Source: Rhodopila sp.
GTDB taxonomy: Bacteria > Pseudomonadota > Alphaproteobacteria > Acetobacterales > Acetobacteraceae
DNA length: 40,412 nt
Assembly (NCBI GenBank): GCA_025355085.1
Contig: JANXLQ010000217.1
Coordinates: forward strand, 1 to 40,412
Direction: 5' to 3'
The stretch's first letter is position 1, and each line of letters starts with the position of its first letter. Of this stretch, positions 16,515 to 25,000 are shown one piece after another. The translations under genes were made by a program, and so were the position numbers. The notes under the pieces are model-generated. The model did no database searches, had not been told where the DNA came from, and saw nothing but the letters and a program-made list of their open reading frames with translations.

Positions 16515-17711
16515 GTGTTTAGAATTCTCCGACTGTGGGCTGTCGCCGTCGTTTTGTCAGCCTGCTCCTCAGCCGACAGGTTCGGCGATCGCGTCGTGGC
16601 ATACAATGTCGAAGCGGAACGGTCCCGCACGCAGACCATGTTGCTCAACATCGTCCGCTCGGCCTATCGCAAGCCGCTCCAATTCACCGATCTGACAACT
16701 GTGTCCGGTCAGGCCAGCGCCTCCGGCGGTTTCGGTTCGATGTTGCCGTTCCTTGGCCTGATCAGCGCCTACTCGCTTACCCCCAATGCCGCGATATCCG
16801 GCGGCCCGACCTTCAACGTTGCAACCCTGAACACCAAGGAATTCTACAGCGGTATCCTGAGCCCGATCGCATTGCAAACGATCGCATCGTACATGCAGCA
16901 GGGCCGCAGACTGAACCTGCTGTTCACGCTGTTCCTCGCGAAAATCGTTGTCAGGATCGATGGCAAATCGACCACGTACGATGCCAATGGATTTGGCCCG
17001 GACTACGAGCGTTTCCAGGATTTGTGCGACGAGTTGCAGGATGCCGGCCTAACCACTCAACCCTCGTTCGTCGAACAGGGCCCCATGGCCATAATGGATT
17101 CGGTTGCCGGCATCCAGGGCGCTGGCATGGAACTGGTGCAAACCGACGATACACCGGACAAGAGGGTCGCCCGGTTGAAGGCCTTCGAGCCAACTTTCTG
17201 CTTTGAGGACCGGCGCCCCTCTAATCGGCCGCAGAGCGATATGACGGACATCGTCAATACACTGCGCAAGACATTGGCCTGCGAAAACATCCCGATGGAG
17301 ACAATCCCACATGCGCGCTTCGCGCGGGCCAAGATCGCACTGACGATCGTGCCGCGCAGTACGTTAGGTGCGATCTACACCCTCGGTTCGATTGCGCGCC
17401 GCGAACTCGGACTAACCAATCGCGGCTGTGAGCAAGACCCGGCCGGAGCCGCCTGCGAGCCGCCGATGCTGCATCGCTACGTGAAACGCGACGGTAAGGT
17501 GACGCGAGAGGATGAGCCGTTCTTTAAATTGACCCGGGGTGGCACCGACCCGTCGATGACGGTGTCGTACGACGGTAAATCGTTCGGTATTAAGCCCGAT
17601 CCCGAAGCACGCGATCACAGCGCCGAGATACTGGAACTGACAGAGGAACTGCTGGCCTTGAACAGCTCCGCCAAAGACTTGCCGGCACCGGGCCTGATTA
17701 CCGTTCACTGA
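16515..17711 (+). CDS. Predicted lipoprotein of unknown function
   Basis: 398 residues starting at GTG 16515. The N-terminus has a short basic start and hydrophobic core, ending in the lipobox LSAC with Cys ~17, so it should be lipidated and anchored in the envelope. The region from ~25 (RVVAYNVEAERSRTQTMLLNIVRSAYRKPLQFTDL) resembles a proteobacterial lipoprotein family of unknown role in which LLNI.RA..R.P..FT is conserved. The remainder includes GGFGSMLPFLGLIS, a Cys-containing segment around ~235-260, and IVPRSTLGAIYTLGSIARRE. There is no enzymatic motif. No neighbour hints at a pathway. Confidence 0.72.
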   Translation: MFRILRLWAVAVVLSACSSADRFGDRVVAYNVEAERSRTQTMLLNIVRSAYRKPLQFTDLTTVSGQASASGGFGSMLPFLGLISAYSLTPNAAISGGPTFNVATLNTKEFYSGILSPIALQTIASYMQQGRRLNLLFTLFLAKIVVRIDGKSTTYDANGFGPDYERFQDLCDELQDAGLTTQPSFVEQGPMAIMDSVAGIQGAGMELVQTDDTPDKRVARLKAFEPTFCFEDRRPSNRPQSDMTDIVNTLRKTLACENIPMETIPHARFARAKIALTIVPRSTLGAIYTLGSIARRELGLTNRGCEQDPAGAACEPPMLHRYVKRDGKVTREDEPFFKLTRGGTDPSMTVSYDGKSFGIKPDPEARDHSAEILELTEELLALNSSAKDLPAPGLITVH

Positions 17712-17741
17712 ACCTGCGGGTGCTCGCCCGTGGTTTGCCCG

Positions 17742-17807
17742 GGGGGTTCTACGGCGGGCCGTATTGCTACTGGAAGCAGACGGTGGATGGCCGAGTGCAT
17801 CCGGATG
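17742..17807 (+). pseudogene. Fragment of a PQQ-type sugar (sorbosone-like) dehydrogenase gene
   Basis: Reading GGG GGG TTC TAC onward gives GGFYGGPYCYWKQTVDGRV, which matches the DGGFYGWPYSY..Q.VD.RV block of glucose/sorbosone dehydrogenase-type beta-propeller enzymes. No further family sequence follows on either side in the 17712-18017 gap. The same block recurs at 20012-20079 with about 80% identity, on the other side of the monooxygenase gene. It is a short relic and surely not expressed as an enzyme. Confidence 0.6.
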
Positions 17808-18017
17808 TCCCGGGGCATCGGCGCCACCCGCACGCACCGCACCAGGAGGCGATGCGTGACCTCCTCCAGCGAGGAACGGCCCTGGTCGAAAGGCGTCGGC
17901 CTGGGTCTGGTGATGAGCCAGGCCTTCTGCGACTGGATCAACCGGGACGCGCCCTCCCCGTAAGCGATGACGGGGCGCGCCTTTGCGAAGACCTGACGAG
18001 TGCCCGCTGGCAGACCG

Positions 18018-19661
18018 CTACCGGAACAAGAATTCCTTGTAGCCGCCTTTGGCGACTTCGTCGGTCTTCCGCCGAAAATGCACGCCGTTGCCATTGTAGC
18101 CTAGCACGCGACGCACGGTCCGGCCCTCTACGTTACGATTAACGCCGGTTTGCCAGGAATCGACCTTGGACGAGAGTAAAAGTTCGGCCGCCTTGATCAC
18201 GGTCTGTGTCCACTCCTCCACCTGCTCCGGCCGGGTCTCGACCCGTGTGTAGTTGTGTTCCCGCATGAAACCCAGGATGCCGGTCTGGAATTGCACGCTA
18301 TGTTCGATGGCCTGGGGAATATTGCCGCGCGCGGTGTGCGGACCCAATACCATCATCATGTTGGGGAAGCCCTCGGCGAGCATGCCGAGATAGGTGCGCG
18401 GGCTTTCGGCCCAGGCATCCTTCAGCCGCAAGCCGTTCGAGCCGCGAACATCGATGCGATCGAACGCCCCGGTCACGCCGTCGAAGCCGGTCGCGTAGAT
18501 CAGAATGTCGAATTCGTAGTCCTGCTTCTTCGTCCTGATGCCGTTCGGTGTGATGCACTCGATCGGCTCGTCGTTGAGCGTATCGACCAGCGTGACGTTG
18601 TCGCGATTATAGACTTCGAAATAGCTGCTCTCCAGCGGCACGCGACGGGTGGCGAACCCATGGTCCTTGGGGATCAGCTTCTCCGCCACCTTCGGATCCT
18701 TCACGCGCTGGCGGATCTTATTCGCGATGAATTCGCTGATGGCGGCGTTGGCTTCCTCGCTGACCCCGATGTCGCGGAAATTACCCAACCAGATGCCGAA
18801 GCCGGGTTCGGCGTACAGCTTCTCCCAGAACGCCTCGCGCTCTTCCTTCGGCACCTGTAGAGTCTTGCGGGGGTCCGCCTGGTGGATGAACCACATCGGA
18901 GTCGAGGCGCAGAAGGCGTAGATTTCGTCATACCGCGCCTTGATCTTCTCCATTTCCTCCTTGCTGATCTTGGAATTGTGCAAGGGCGCGGCCCAGTTCG
19001 GACGGCGCTGGAAGACGGTGAGCTGCTTCGCCTGCTTGGCAATTTCGGGAATCGCCTGGATGGCTGTGGCGCCCGTGCCGATGATGCCGACGCGTTTGCC
19101 GGAAAAATCCACCGGCGTGTGCGGCCAGCGCGCCGGGTGATAAGCTGGGCCTTTGAAACTGTCCCGGCCCGGAATGGCGGGCAGAGTGTGGGCAGACAGG
19201 ATGCCGACGGCAGTCATCAGAAACCGCGACGTTGCCTTTTGGCCGCTTTCCAGGGTCACGTTCCATTGGTTGGCGGCGTCATCCCAGTGCGCGGCGGTGA
19301 CCGTGCTGCGGAACTGCATGTCCCGGCGCAGGTCGAACTTGTCGGCGACAAGGTTCAGGTATTCCAGCGTGTCGGGCTGGGGGGAGAAATTCTCCTTCCA
19401 GTCCCATTCCTGCATCAGCTCCTTGGAAAACTGATAGCCGTAGGTCCAGCTTTCGGAATCGAAGCGGGCGCCGGGGTAGCGGTTCCAGTACCAGGTGCCG
19501 CCGACGTTCGTGCCGGCTTCGAAGACCCGAGCCGTCATGCCCAGTTCGCGTAGGCGGTAAAGCATGAAAATGCCGGAAATCCCGGCGCCGATGACGATCG
19601 CATCGTAGTCCGCGACCTGATCCTGGCCCGGGCGTTCCGCCAGAACATGGGTATCCGGCAT
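18018..19661 (-). CDS. Flavin-containing Baeyer-Villiger-type monooxygenase
   Basis: 547 residues from ATG 19661, with AAAGGGAAA upstream. FAD-binding Rossmann motif GAGISG and the conserved GTWYWNRYPGARFDSESWTY block are at the N-terminus. The Baeyer-Villiger signature is present as FKGPAYHPARWPH (pattern FxGxxxHxxxWP), followed by the NADPH-binding GTGATAIQAIPEIAKQA. Then come ATGFDG and the end segment GTGVN, typical of cyclohexanone/phenylacetone monooxygenase relatives. These enzymes insert oxygen next to a ketone using NADPH, FAD and O2. The real substrate is unknown. Both flanks carry remnants of a PQQ-type sugar dehydrogenase gene, so the gene sits in a decay or insertion zone. No adjacent alcohol dehydrogenase or esterase is left. 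Confidence 0.9.
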   Translation of the reverse strand: MPDTHVLAERPGQDQVADYDAIVIGAGISGIFMLYRLRELGMTARVFEAGTNVGGTWYWNRYPGARFDSESWTYGYQFSKELMQEWDWKENFSPQPDTLEYLNLVADKFDLRRDMQFRSTVTAAHWDDAANQWNVTLESGQKATSRFLMTAVGILSAHTLPAIPGRDSFKGPAYHPARWPHTPVDFSGKRVGIIGTGATAIQAIPEIAKQAKQLTVFQRRPNWAAPLHNSKISKEEMEKIKARYDEIYAFCASTPMWFIHQADPRKTLQVPKEEREAFWEKLYAEPGFGIWLGNFRDIGVSEEANAAISEFIANKIRQRVKDPKVAEKLIPKDHGFATRRVPLESSYFEVYNRDNVTLVDTLNDEPIECITPNGIRTKKQDYEFDILIYATGFDGVTGAFDRIDVRGSNGLRLKDAWAESPRTYLGMLAEGFPNMMMVLGPHTARGNIPQAIEHSVQFQTGILGFMREHNYTRVETRPEQVEEWTQTVIKAAELLLSSKVDSWQTGVNRNVEGRTVRRVLGYNGNGVHFRRKTDEVAKGGYKEFLFR

Positions 19662-19945
19662 GTTGTGTTTCCCTTTCTTGGCGCGCGCGGCCAAAATCCG
19701 CGGCGCTTCCCCTCAATCGCCGGCGTTTCCTGTAAGAGCCGCCGACCGTTCCGTCGGCGTCGAAGCTACTGCTTCAACCGGACATGCCGCAAGGTTTGGC
19801 GGGCAGGAGTTTGGGTGGCGTTCGGGTGGGACGTTGTTGACGACGAGACGGTTCATCCATTTTGTTTCGTCGTACGGTCGATTTAGAGATTTGGCCCACC
19901 CGCCTGTTCCGGGGGAAGAACCCGGTTTTCAAAAGGTCTGCGGAC

Positions 19946-20538
19946 ATGGAACATCTACTGGACGGCTTGGGTGACGAGACGCCGCCGAACTATCTGACGT
20001 CGGTACGCGACGGGGGTTCTACGGCTGGCCGTATTGCTACCGGGGCAGAAGACGGTGGACGACCGGGTGCCTCAGGATGCAGCCTTTGTGGCGCCGGCGA
20101 TTACGCCGGATTACGCGCTGGGCGGGCATAGGGCGTCGCTCGGGCTGTGCTGGCTGCCGGCCGGGGCGCTGCCGGGGTTCCCGGACGGCATGGCGATCAG
20201 GCAGCACGGATCGTGGAACCGTAGCACTCTGATACCAACGGCCTTAAATTTTGACCGTTCGGCCCATTCTCCTCATGGCGGGTGCAGGGTCGCATCTGCG
20301 CCTCGCGATGCTTCTTCGTGCAAAGATGGGAAGGCAGACTTTAGCGTGCCATGACGGGTCAGAACATAAGGCCGTTGGTATGAGCGGATACAAGGTCGTG
20401 TTCATCTCGTTTGAAAACGGCCGCCCGTCCGGGCCGCTTCGAGACATCCTGCCGGGGTGTCAATCGGGCCGGATGGGTCGTTGCTTGTTGCAGATGATGG
20501 GGGGGGATGTGATCTGACGGGTAACGGGGGCGGCGTAG
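19946..20538 (+). pseudogene. Broken PQQ-type sugar (sorbosone-like) dehydrogenase C-terminal gene
   Basis: Pieces in different frames line up with the end of this enzyme family. They are GDETPPNYLTSVRDG, then GFYGWPYCYRG after a lost base, GQKTVDDRV, ITPDYALGGHRASLGLCW, a GSWNRS block, SGYKVVFISFENGRPSGP, VSIGPDGSLLVADD, and the tail DVI-stop-RVT. The active enzyme would oxidise an aldose or sorbosone in the periplasm with PQQ. Damage: frameshifts at ~20016 and ~20040, a 150-bp element inserted at 20232, missing residues near 20455, an extra G in the 8-G run (20489-20496 region), and TGA (20515) where a Trp (VIWRV) is expected. The N-terminal two-thirds is missing. Confidence 0.75.
20232..20381. 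mobile_element. 150-bp MITE-like element with perfect 15-bp terminal inverted repeats
   Basis: Both ends carry ataccaacggcctta as an exact 15-bp inverted pair (20232-20246 and 20367-20381). The element sits between the Leu and Ser codons of the sugar-dehydrogenase remnant (..NRSTL / SGYKVV..), which read on from one to the other once ~151 bp are removed. It encodes no protein. No clear target duplication beyond one base is seen. It resembles a non-autonomous IS derivative whose transposase must be supplied from elsewhere. Confidence 0.75.
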
Positions 20539-20849
20539 GGCGGCGCTGTGACGGCTGCCGCCATTGTTCGACCTTGAGCTAATTTATATTTGGTGGGTCA
20601 TTCCAGAGTTTGTACCGAGCAGTTCACCTATAGACGCTGGCTTCGCACCATTCCTGATTAAAAACGACCATGACAACGTCAGAATTTCGATTCCGGCCAG
20701 CCCCAAAGCCCTCACTCACCAGCAGTTAAACGCCCAAGTCGTGACCGGATCATTGCGACTCGCTGCGTCTATGATAGAGTGCCCAATCGTAATATCTCAC
20801 GATCGAGGAACCGATGCCGTACTAGCGACCGAATGCTGCGCAAATTGAC
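20539..20849. other. Intergenic stretch with low GC; weak open frame only
   Basis: A frame at 20564-20848 encodes 94 residues (contains DLELIYIWWVIPEFV) but begins at a weak start and matches nothing I know. GC here is visibly lower than in the surrounding genes. I treat it as non-coding or degraded. Confidence 0.4.
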
Positions 20850-21521
20850 ATGGTACGGGGGCACGTACTGAAATTTAGCGATGGGCCGATTCCGACAATG
20901 ACCTATTGGCTTCACCACTCCTCCTACCAATTCGATCCCTATATGGCGTACTTGCATAGCGGCGACGACACTCCAATTGGGCAAGCAGATTTTGTTGGCG
21001 TTGAAATCTCGGTGGGATTTCCCGCACGCCGCAAGAAACACCTCCTCATTTTCCCTACCGGCGAAATTGAGTTTGATAGGGATCACGTCTGGGTAAATCG
21101 AACTGTGTTCATCCCAGCGCATCGCCTACCGAACGGGCGCGATATCGCCGGTCGTCGCATCACTAAACACTATGCATCGAAATTATTTCTTCCTCGGCTG
21201 GCCTCGATACGGGAGCACGACATCTGTATCCAAGCTTGGGCGGAGCCGCACGTTCGAGCGGCAATGGAAAACGGAAATTTCAGGAAGGAAATGGCAGCAG
21301 GATTCACAAAGGTGTGCCTTGCGCTGGACACAATTTCGACTCGGCCAAGTCGGAAAAAGTACGAGGATACATGCCATCGTTTCCGGTGCCAGCCTCGCAC
21401 GGACGATGATTTATTCGCCGTGAAGAGTGGGAATCGTGCCGCTACACGCTCCCCACAAAACCCACGGGGAGCAACGCACATGGAATTCGGCATCGGCATT
21501 CCAACATCCCACGACAGTTGA
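20850..21521 (+). CDS. Orphan hypothetical protein, doubtful
   Basis: 223 residues if read from 20850. The first ~150 residues look protein-like: FVGVEISVGFPARRKKHLLIF, DRDHVWVNRTVFIPAHRLP, and ASKLFLPRLASIREHDICIQ. The last ~45 look random. The end overlaps the start of the following luciferase-like pseudogene on the same strand in another frame, which is unusual for two real genes. Base composition is more A/T-rich than the housekeeping genes, suggesting acquired DNA. No family recognised; it could be a true orphan gene with a shifted end or a relic. Confidence 0.35.
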   Translation: MVRGHVLKFSDGPIPTMTYWLHHSSYQFDPYMAYLHSGDDTPIGQADFVGVEISVGFPARRKKHLLIFPTGEIEFDRDHVWVNRTVFIPAHRLPNGRDIAGRRITKHYASKLFLPRLASIREHDICIQAWAEPHVRAAMENGNFRKEMAAGFTKVCLALDTISTRPSRKKYEDTCHRFRCQPRTDDDLFAVKSGNRAATRSPQNPRGATHMEFGIGIPTSHDS

Positions 21522-21850
21522 AAACTAGCCCAGCGCGCCGAGGAACTCGGCTTCACCCATGCCTGATTCTACGACACCCAAATGCTGGTGGGTGATCCGT
21601 TCGTCGCCATGGGCGCGACGGCGCTGGAAACCCGTAGCATTCGCCTGGGCACCGGCGTGCTCGTATCCACCAACCGCAACCCCGCCGTCACCGCATGCGC
21701 CTTTGCAACCCTGAACGGCATGGCGCGCCCGGCCGGATCTATTTCGGTGTCGGCATCGGCTTCTCCGCCCGCCGGGCAATGGCTTTGGGCGCGATAAAAC
21801 TCGCCGACATGGACGAGTATATCCGTGTCGTTTACGCCCTGCTAAACAGT
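21480..21850 (+). pseudogene. Broken luciferase-like (LLM-class) flavin-dependent oxidoreductase
   Basis: ATG 21480 follows GGGGAG at good spacing. The frame gives MEFGIGIPTSHDS-stop-KLAQRAEELGFTHA-stop-FYDTQMLVGDPFVAMGA, then TRSIRLGTGVLVSTNRNP, matching the N-terminal half of F420/FMN-dependent LLM enzymes. Both in-frame TGA codons (21519-21521, 21564-21566) fall at positions where this family has Trp. A frameshift near 21740 then leads into GRIYFGVGIGFSARRAMALG and KLADMDEYIRVVYALLN. The rest of the gene is gone, and the sequence to 21997 cannot be matched. The original enzyme would have been a flavin-dependent oxidoreductase of unknown substrate. Confidence 0.8.
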
Positions 21851-21997
21851 GACCGAGGCCCATGATCGCGTTCAGATCACCGTCCAGCCCACACCGGCCG
21901 CCGTGTCGATGGATGTCTGGAGCATGGGCATGCTGGTGATCTTTCTTCCGCGCCTTCGGGCCTAAACCTCCATGGGGGGAGAAGCGTCTCTCTATCA

Positions 21998-22297
21998 TTG
22001 GCACAGAGGTATCCGGGTATCGTCAAGGCGTTCCTGGCCGCGCAGGAGGAAGCGACCGCGTACATCGCCGCTGGCCGCGAAGGCGCCGCGTCGGCGTACA
22101 CCAAAGGCACTCAGCTAAAGACGCCCAAGGCCGAGTTGTTAGAAATGCTGGCAGACCCGGAGAACAGTGACAGCCCCGTGCCGAACGGCAGCCCGATCTA
22201 TGCCGGCTTCATGGCGCAGACCGGCGTCCTGAAAGCAAAACCGGCGGCGTGGACCGGCCTGTTCCTGCCGTCGTTGCATGGACGGGATGGAAGCTGA
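21998..22297 (+). pseudogene. C-terminal remnant of an ABC-transporter solute-binding protein (NMT1/SsuA-like)
   Basis: About 99 codons read RYPGIVKAFLAAQEEATAYI, ASAYTKGTQLKTPKAELLEML, IYAGFMAQTGVLKAKPAAW and end FLPSLHG. This is the typical tail of NMT1/THI5- and SsuA-like binding proteins (order: helix VV.AFL.A..EA..FI, then MP..Y..FM...G.....W). The N-terminal two-thirds is absent and no permease or ATPase gene is near. It lies directly after the broken LLM oxidoreductase gene; such pairs occur together in sulfonate or aromatic uptake loci, so both may come from one lost cluster. Confidence 0.65.
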
Positions 22298-22367
22298 CGC
22301 CACACCATAACGGTAATGTCACGTCAGCCGCCTGTTCAAATGGCCCGGTTAGGTAGAAAGCGAAGAA

Positions 22368-23540
22368 TCAACGCAACGCCCGCAACCGGGCCGGCACCTC
22401 GGCAATCGCCTCCATATCCACATTCGCGAACGCCAGCCGCAGGTGCCGTTCCTGGCCGGGTCCGAAGAACGGTCCCACCAGAGACAGCAGGCCGCATTCC
22501 GTCGCCAGCGCCTCACCCACCGCCATCGCATCCCGTTCGCCCTCGGGAATTCGCAGATAGGCGAAGTATGTGCCGAGCGCGTCGATGCGCCAATTCTGCA
22601 CTTGCCCGACGCCTTCGCGGAACACGCGCGCACGTTCCGCGATGATGGCTCGGTTGCCGGCTTTCCACTCATGCAGATTGTCGATCGCCCAGGTCAGACC
22701 GGGCAGGGGGCCGCGTGGCGGGCATATCTGCATCGTGTCCAGCACTTTGTTCAACTCGACCCGCACCGCCGGGCCGCAAGCGATGGCCCCGACCCGATGC
22801 CCCGCCACGCAGTACGCCTTTGAGAACGAATAGAGATGAACGATCCCGTCCCGCCAGTCCGGGTCCTGAAACAGCGTGTGCGGCGGCAGCGCGGATTCCG
22901 GCAGGAAATCCCGATACGATTCATCCACGATCAGCCACACGCCCCGCGCTTTGCACAGCGCGGCGAAGCGGGCAATCACCTCGGGCGGATAGACGGCGCC
23001 AGTCGGGTTGTTGGGGCTTATCAGCACCAGGGCACGGGTTCGGGGAGTCATTAACGCCGCCGCCCGATCCGGATCGGGGATGAACCCGTCCTCCGGGCGG
23101 CACGGCAGAGGCAGCGCTTCCAGCCCCTGCATGGTCAGCGCCATGGCGTTGTTGAAATACCAGGGCACCGGCAGCATCACCTGATCGCCAACGCCGCACA
23201 GCACGGTCATGGCCATGGAGAACGCCAAATTGGCGCCAGCGGTGATCGCCACATCGCCGGCCCCCAGACCGGCCCGGTAAACGCGGTTGATATCGGCTGC
23301 CAGCGCCGCCCGCAGTGCCTCATCTCCATCGATCGTGCCGTAGCGGGCCTGGATCGAGGACAAGGCGCCCTCGGCCAGCCGCGCCGCAAGCTCGGGGTGG
23401 GTCGGGTATCCCGGCACCGCCTGCGTCAGGTCGATGGTCGGCCCGGCGCGGCCGTCATAACGGGACGCCCAGCCCTTGGCCGTGGGGATCGGGGCAGCGA
23501 AGGTCGCACGAATACGCGCGGAGAGGGGTGGGGATGTCAT
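22368..23540 (-). CDS. PLP-dependent aminotransferase, class I/II
   Basis: 390 residues starting at ATG 23540 (an upstream in-frame start adds 16 unlikely residues). Fold-type I aminotransferase features: GYPTHPELA near the start, GANLAFSMAMTVLCGVGDQV (cofactor phosphate-binding helix), LVLISPNNPTGAVYP, LIVDESYRDF with the Asp that contacts the pyridine N, and YSFSKAYCVAGHRVG, whose SFSKAY holds the PLP lysine and whose R binds the phosphate. The C-terminal Arg that holds the substrate carboxylate lies in HLRLAFAN. It is an aspartate/aromatic-type or LL-DAP-type enzyme; substrate not deducible. It sits 173 bp downstream of pdxA on the same strand, probably one transcript. Confidence 0.9.
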   Translation of the reverse strand: MTSPPLSARIRATFAAPIPTAKGWASRYDGRAGPTIDLTQAVPGYPTHPELAARLAEGALSSIQARYGTIDGDEALRAALAADINRVYRAGLGAGDVAITAGANLAFSMAMTVLCGVGDQVMLPVPWYFNNAMALTMQGLEALPLPCRPEDGFIPDPDRAAALMTPRTRALVLISPNNPTGAVYPPEVIARFAALCKARGVWLIVDESYRDFLPESALPPHTLFQDPDWRDGIVHLYSFSKAYCVAGHRVGAIACGPAVRVELNKVLDTMQICPPRGPLPGLTWAIDNLHEWKAGNRAIIAERARVFREGVGQVQNWRIDALGTYFAYLRIPEGERDAMAVGEALATECGLLSLVGPFFGPGQERHLRLAFANVDMEAIAEVPARLRALR

Positions 23541-23713
23541 GGCCTTAGTGTGCAAGGATATTGCCGGATCGTGAAGGCCCGCCTGCATCGGCGATCACCA
23601 CCACCCCGCAGGCGCCGCCGCCACCACGCATCCGAGAATGTTTCGTTGGTCAGCAACCAAACTTTGCTGCAGTGTCCGAAGCGGACTCATTGGCGATCCG
23701 GCACGGGCAGCAG

Positions 23714-24736
23714 TCATTGCATCCCGGGACCGGCCGCCTCGTTTTTCTGGCACGAAGACCGAACCAGCATCGCCGCCAGTTCGATCGCCGCAATCAGGCT
23801 GGCCGGGTCCGCCACGCCCTTGCCGGCAATATCGAAAGCGGTTCCGTGGTCGGGCGATGTCCGCACGATCGGCAACCCCAGCGTCACGTTCACCCCATGG
23901 TCCATGTCCAGCGTCTTCAGCGGAATCAGCGCCTGATCGTGATACATGCAGATCGCGACATCGTACCGTCCACGCGCCGGCGCGGTAAACATCGTGTCCG
24001 GCGGCCACGGACCCGATACGTCGATCCCCTCCGCTCGCAGCGTATCGATCGCCGGCTGGATCAAAGTCATTTCTTCAGTACCGAGCGCGCCTTGCTCCCC
24101 GGCGTGGGGGTTCAGCCCGGCTATGGCCAGCCGCGGGGAGGCGATGCCGAAATCCCGGCGCAATGCGGCGGCGGTGGTGCGGGCGGCCGCGACAATCATC
24201 TCCGTCGTCAGCATGGCGATGGAATCCCGCAGTGAGGCATGCACCGTCACCGGCACCACCCGCAGCATCGGACTGGCGAGCATCATGATCTGCCTGCCGG
24301 TCGCACCGGTCAGCGCGGCGAGGAACTCCGTGTGGCCCGGATAGGCGAACCCCGCCTGATACAGCGCCGCCTTGTTGATCGGATTGGTGACAACACCGCT
24401 GACGGCCCCGGCCAGGGCCAGTTTTGTCGCCTGCTCGATTGAACCCACAACGGCCAGGGCATTCGCCTTGTTGGGGTTGCCCGGCACCGGGGGTACGGCC
24501 AGCGGCACCGGCAGCACGGGCAGAGCCGTCGTGAATACCTCCATCGCCTCGGCGGGGTCGGCTACCGTTCGCACCGGGACAGCAAGGCCCATGTCCCGCG
24601 CCAGCCGCTCCAATCGCGCCGGATCGTCCAGCGCGACGAAGACCGGCCCGGTTTCGCGCAGCCTTAGCCACGTCCGCAGCGTCAGTTCTCCGCCAATCCC
24701 GGCGGGGTCGCCCATCGTCAGCGCGAGTGGTTTCAT
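23714..24736 (-). CDS. pdxA: 4-hydroxythreonine-4-phosphate dehydrogenase
   Basis: 340 residues, normal for the family. PdxA oxidises 4-phosphohydroxy-L-threonine with NAD(P)+ in the deoxyxylulose-5-phosphate-dependent route to pyridoxal phosphate. The sequence starts [17 protein letters not shown], which is the family's N-terminal signature. It also shows [25 protein letters not shown] with the first metal-binding His, then [16 protein letters not shown], and [14 protein letters not shown] 24736 is right before the signature; an earlier ATG would give a 30-residue extension without family similarity. Its usual neighbour surA/ksgA is not seen; instead an aminotransferase, a PLP enzyme, follows. 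Confidence 0.95.
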   Translation of the reverse strand: MKPLALTMGDPAGIGGELTLRTWLRLRETGPVFVALDDPARLERLARDMGLAVPVRTVADPAEAMEVFTTALPVLPVPLAVPPVPGNPNKANALAVVGSIEQATKLALAGAVSGVVTNPINKAALYQAGFAYPGHTEFLAALTGATGRQIMMLASPMLRVVPVTVHASLRDSIAMLTTEMIVAAARTTAAALRRDFGIASPRLAIAGLNPHAGEQGALGTEEMTLIQPAIDTLRAEGIDVSGPWPPDTMFTAPARGRYDVAICMYHDQALIPLKTLDMDHGVNVTLGLPIVRTSPDHGTAFDIAGKGVADPASLIAAIELAAMLVRSSCQKNEAAGPGMQ

Positions 24737-25000
24737 CCTGATCTGTCTTCCCGTCATGCCCTGGGTCGCGGCGTGAAGCGCGTCCGTCTCCGCCGAACAA
24801 TCCCGTGCCTGGATTGGCGTTCGCAAGATTTAACCACGAAGCACACGAAGCCACGAAAGTGGCATGCGCGGCAACCGAATGCCATCCGGCCAAAGCCGCT
24901 ACGCCAATACTTTCGCACAGCGTGGATATTATCAGACTTGTTGCGAAAGTCAGTTTTGGCGATAGTTTACCATTGGTTTCGTTTAATAATTTTGGCCGGA
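24737..25000. other. Intergenic region with CACGAAG repeats and a 9-bp inverted repeat
   Basis: CACGAAG occurs at 24835-24841 and 24844-24850, with cacgaaa at 24852-24858, a short direct repeat often seen in proteobacterial intergenic DNA. Downstream, actttcgca (24909-24917) pairs with tgcgaaagt (24952-24960) around 34 nt; it could be the transcript end of lpdA, which reads toward it. No gene seen. Confidence 0.5.

Noticed and set aside
20489-21566. UGA read as tryptophan in this organism
   Set aside because: Normal TGG codons remain throughout, intact genes use TGA as stop, and frameshifts accompany the three TGA codons.
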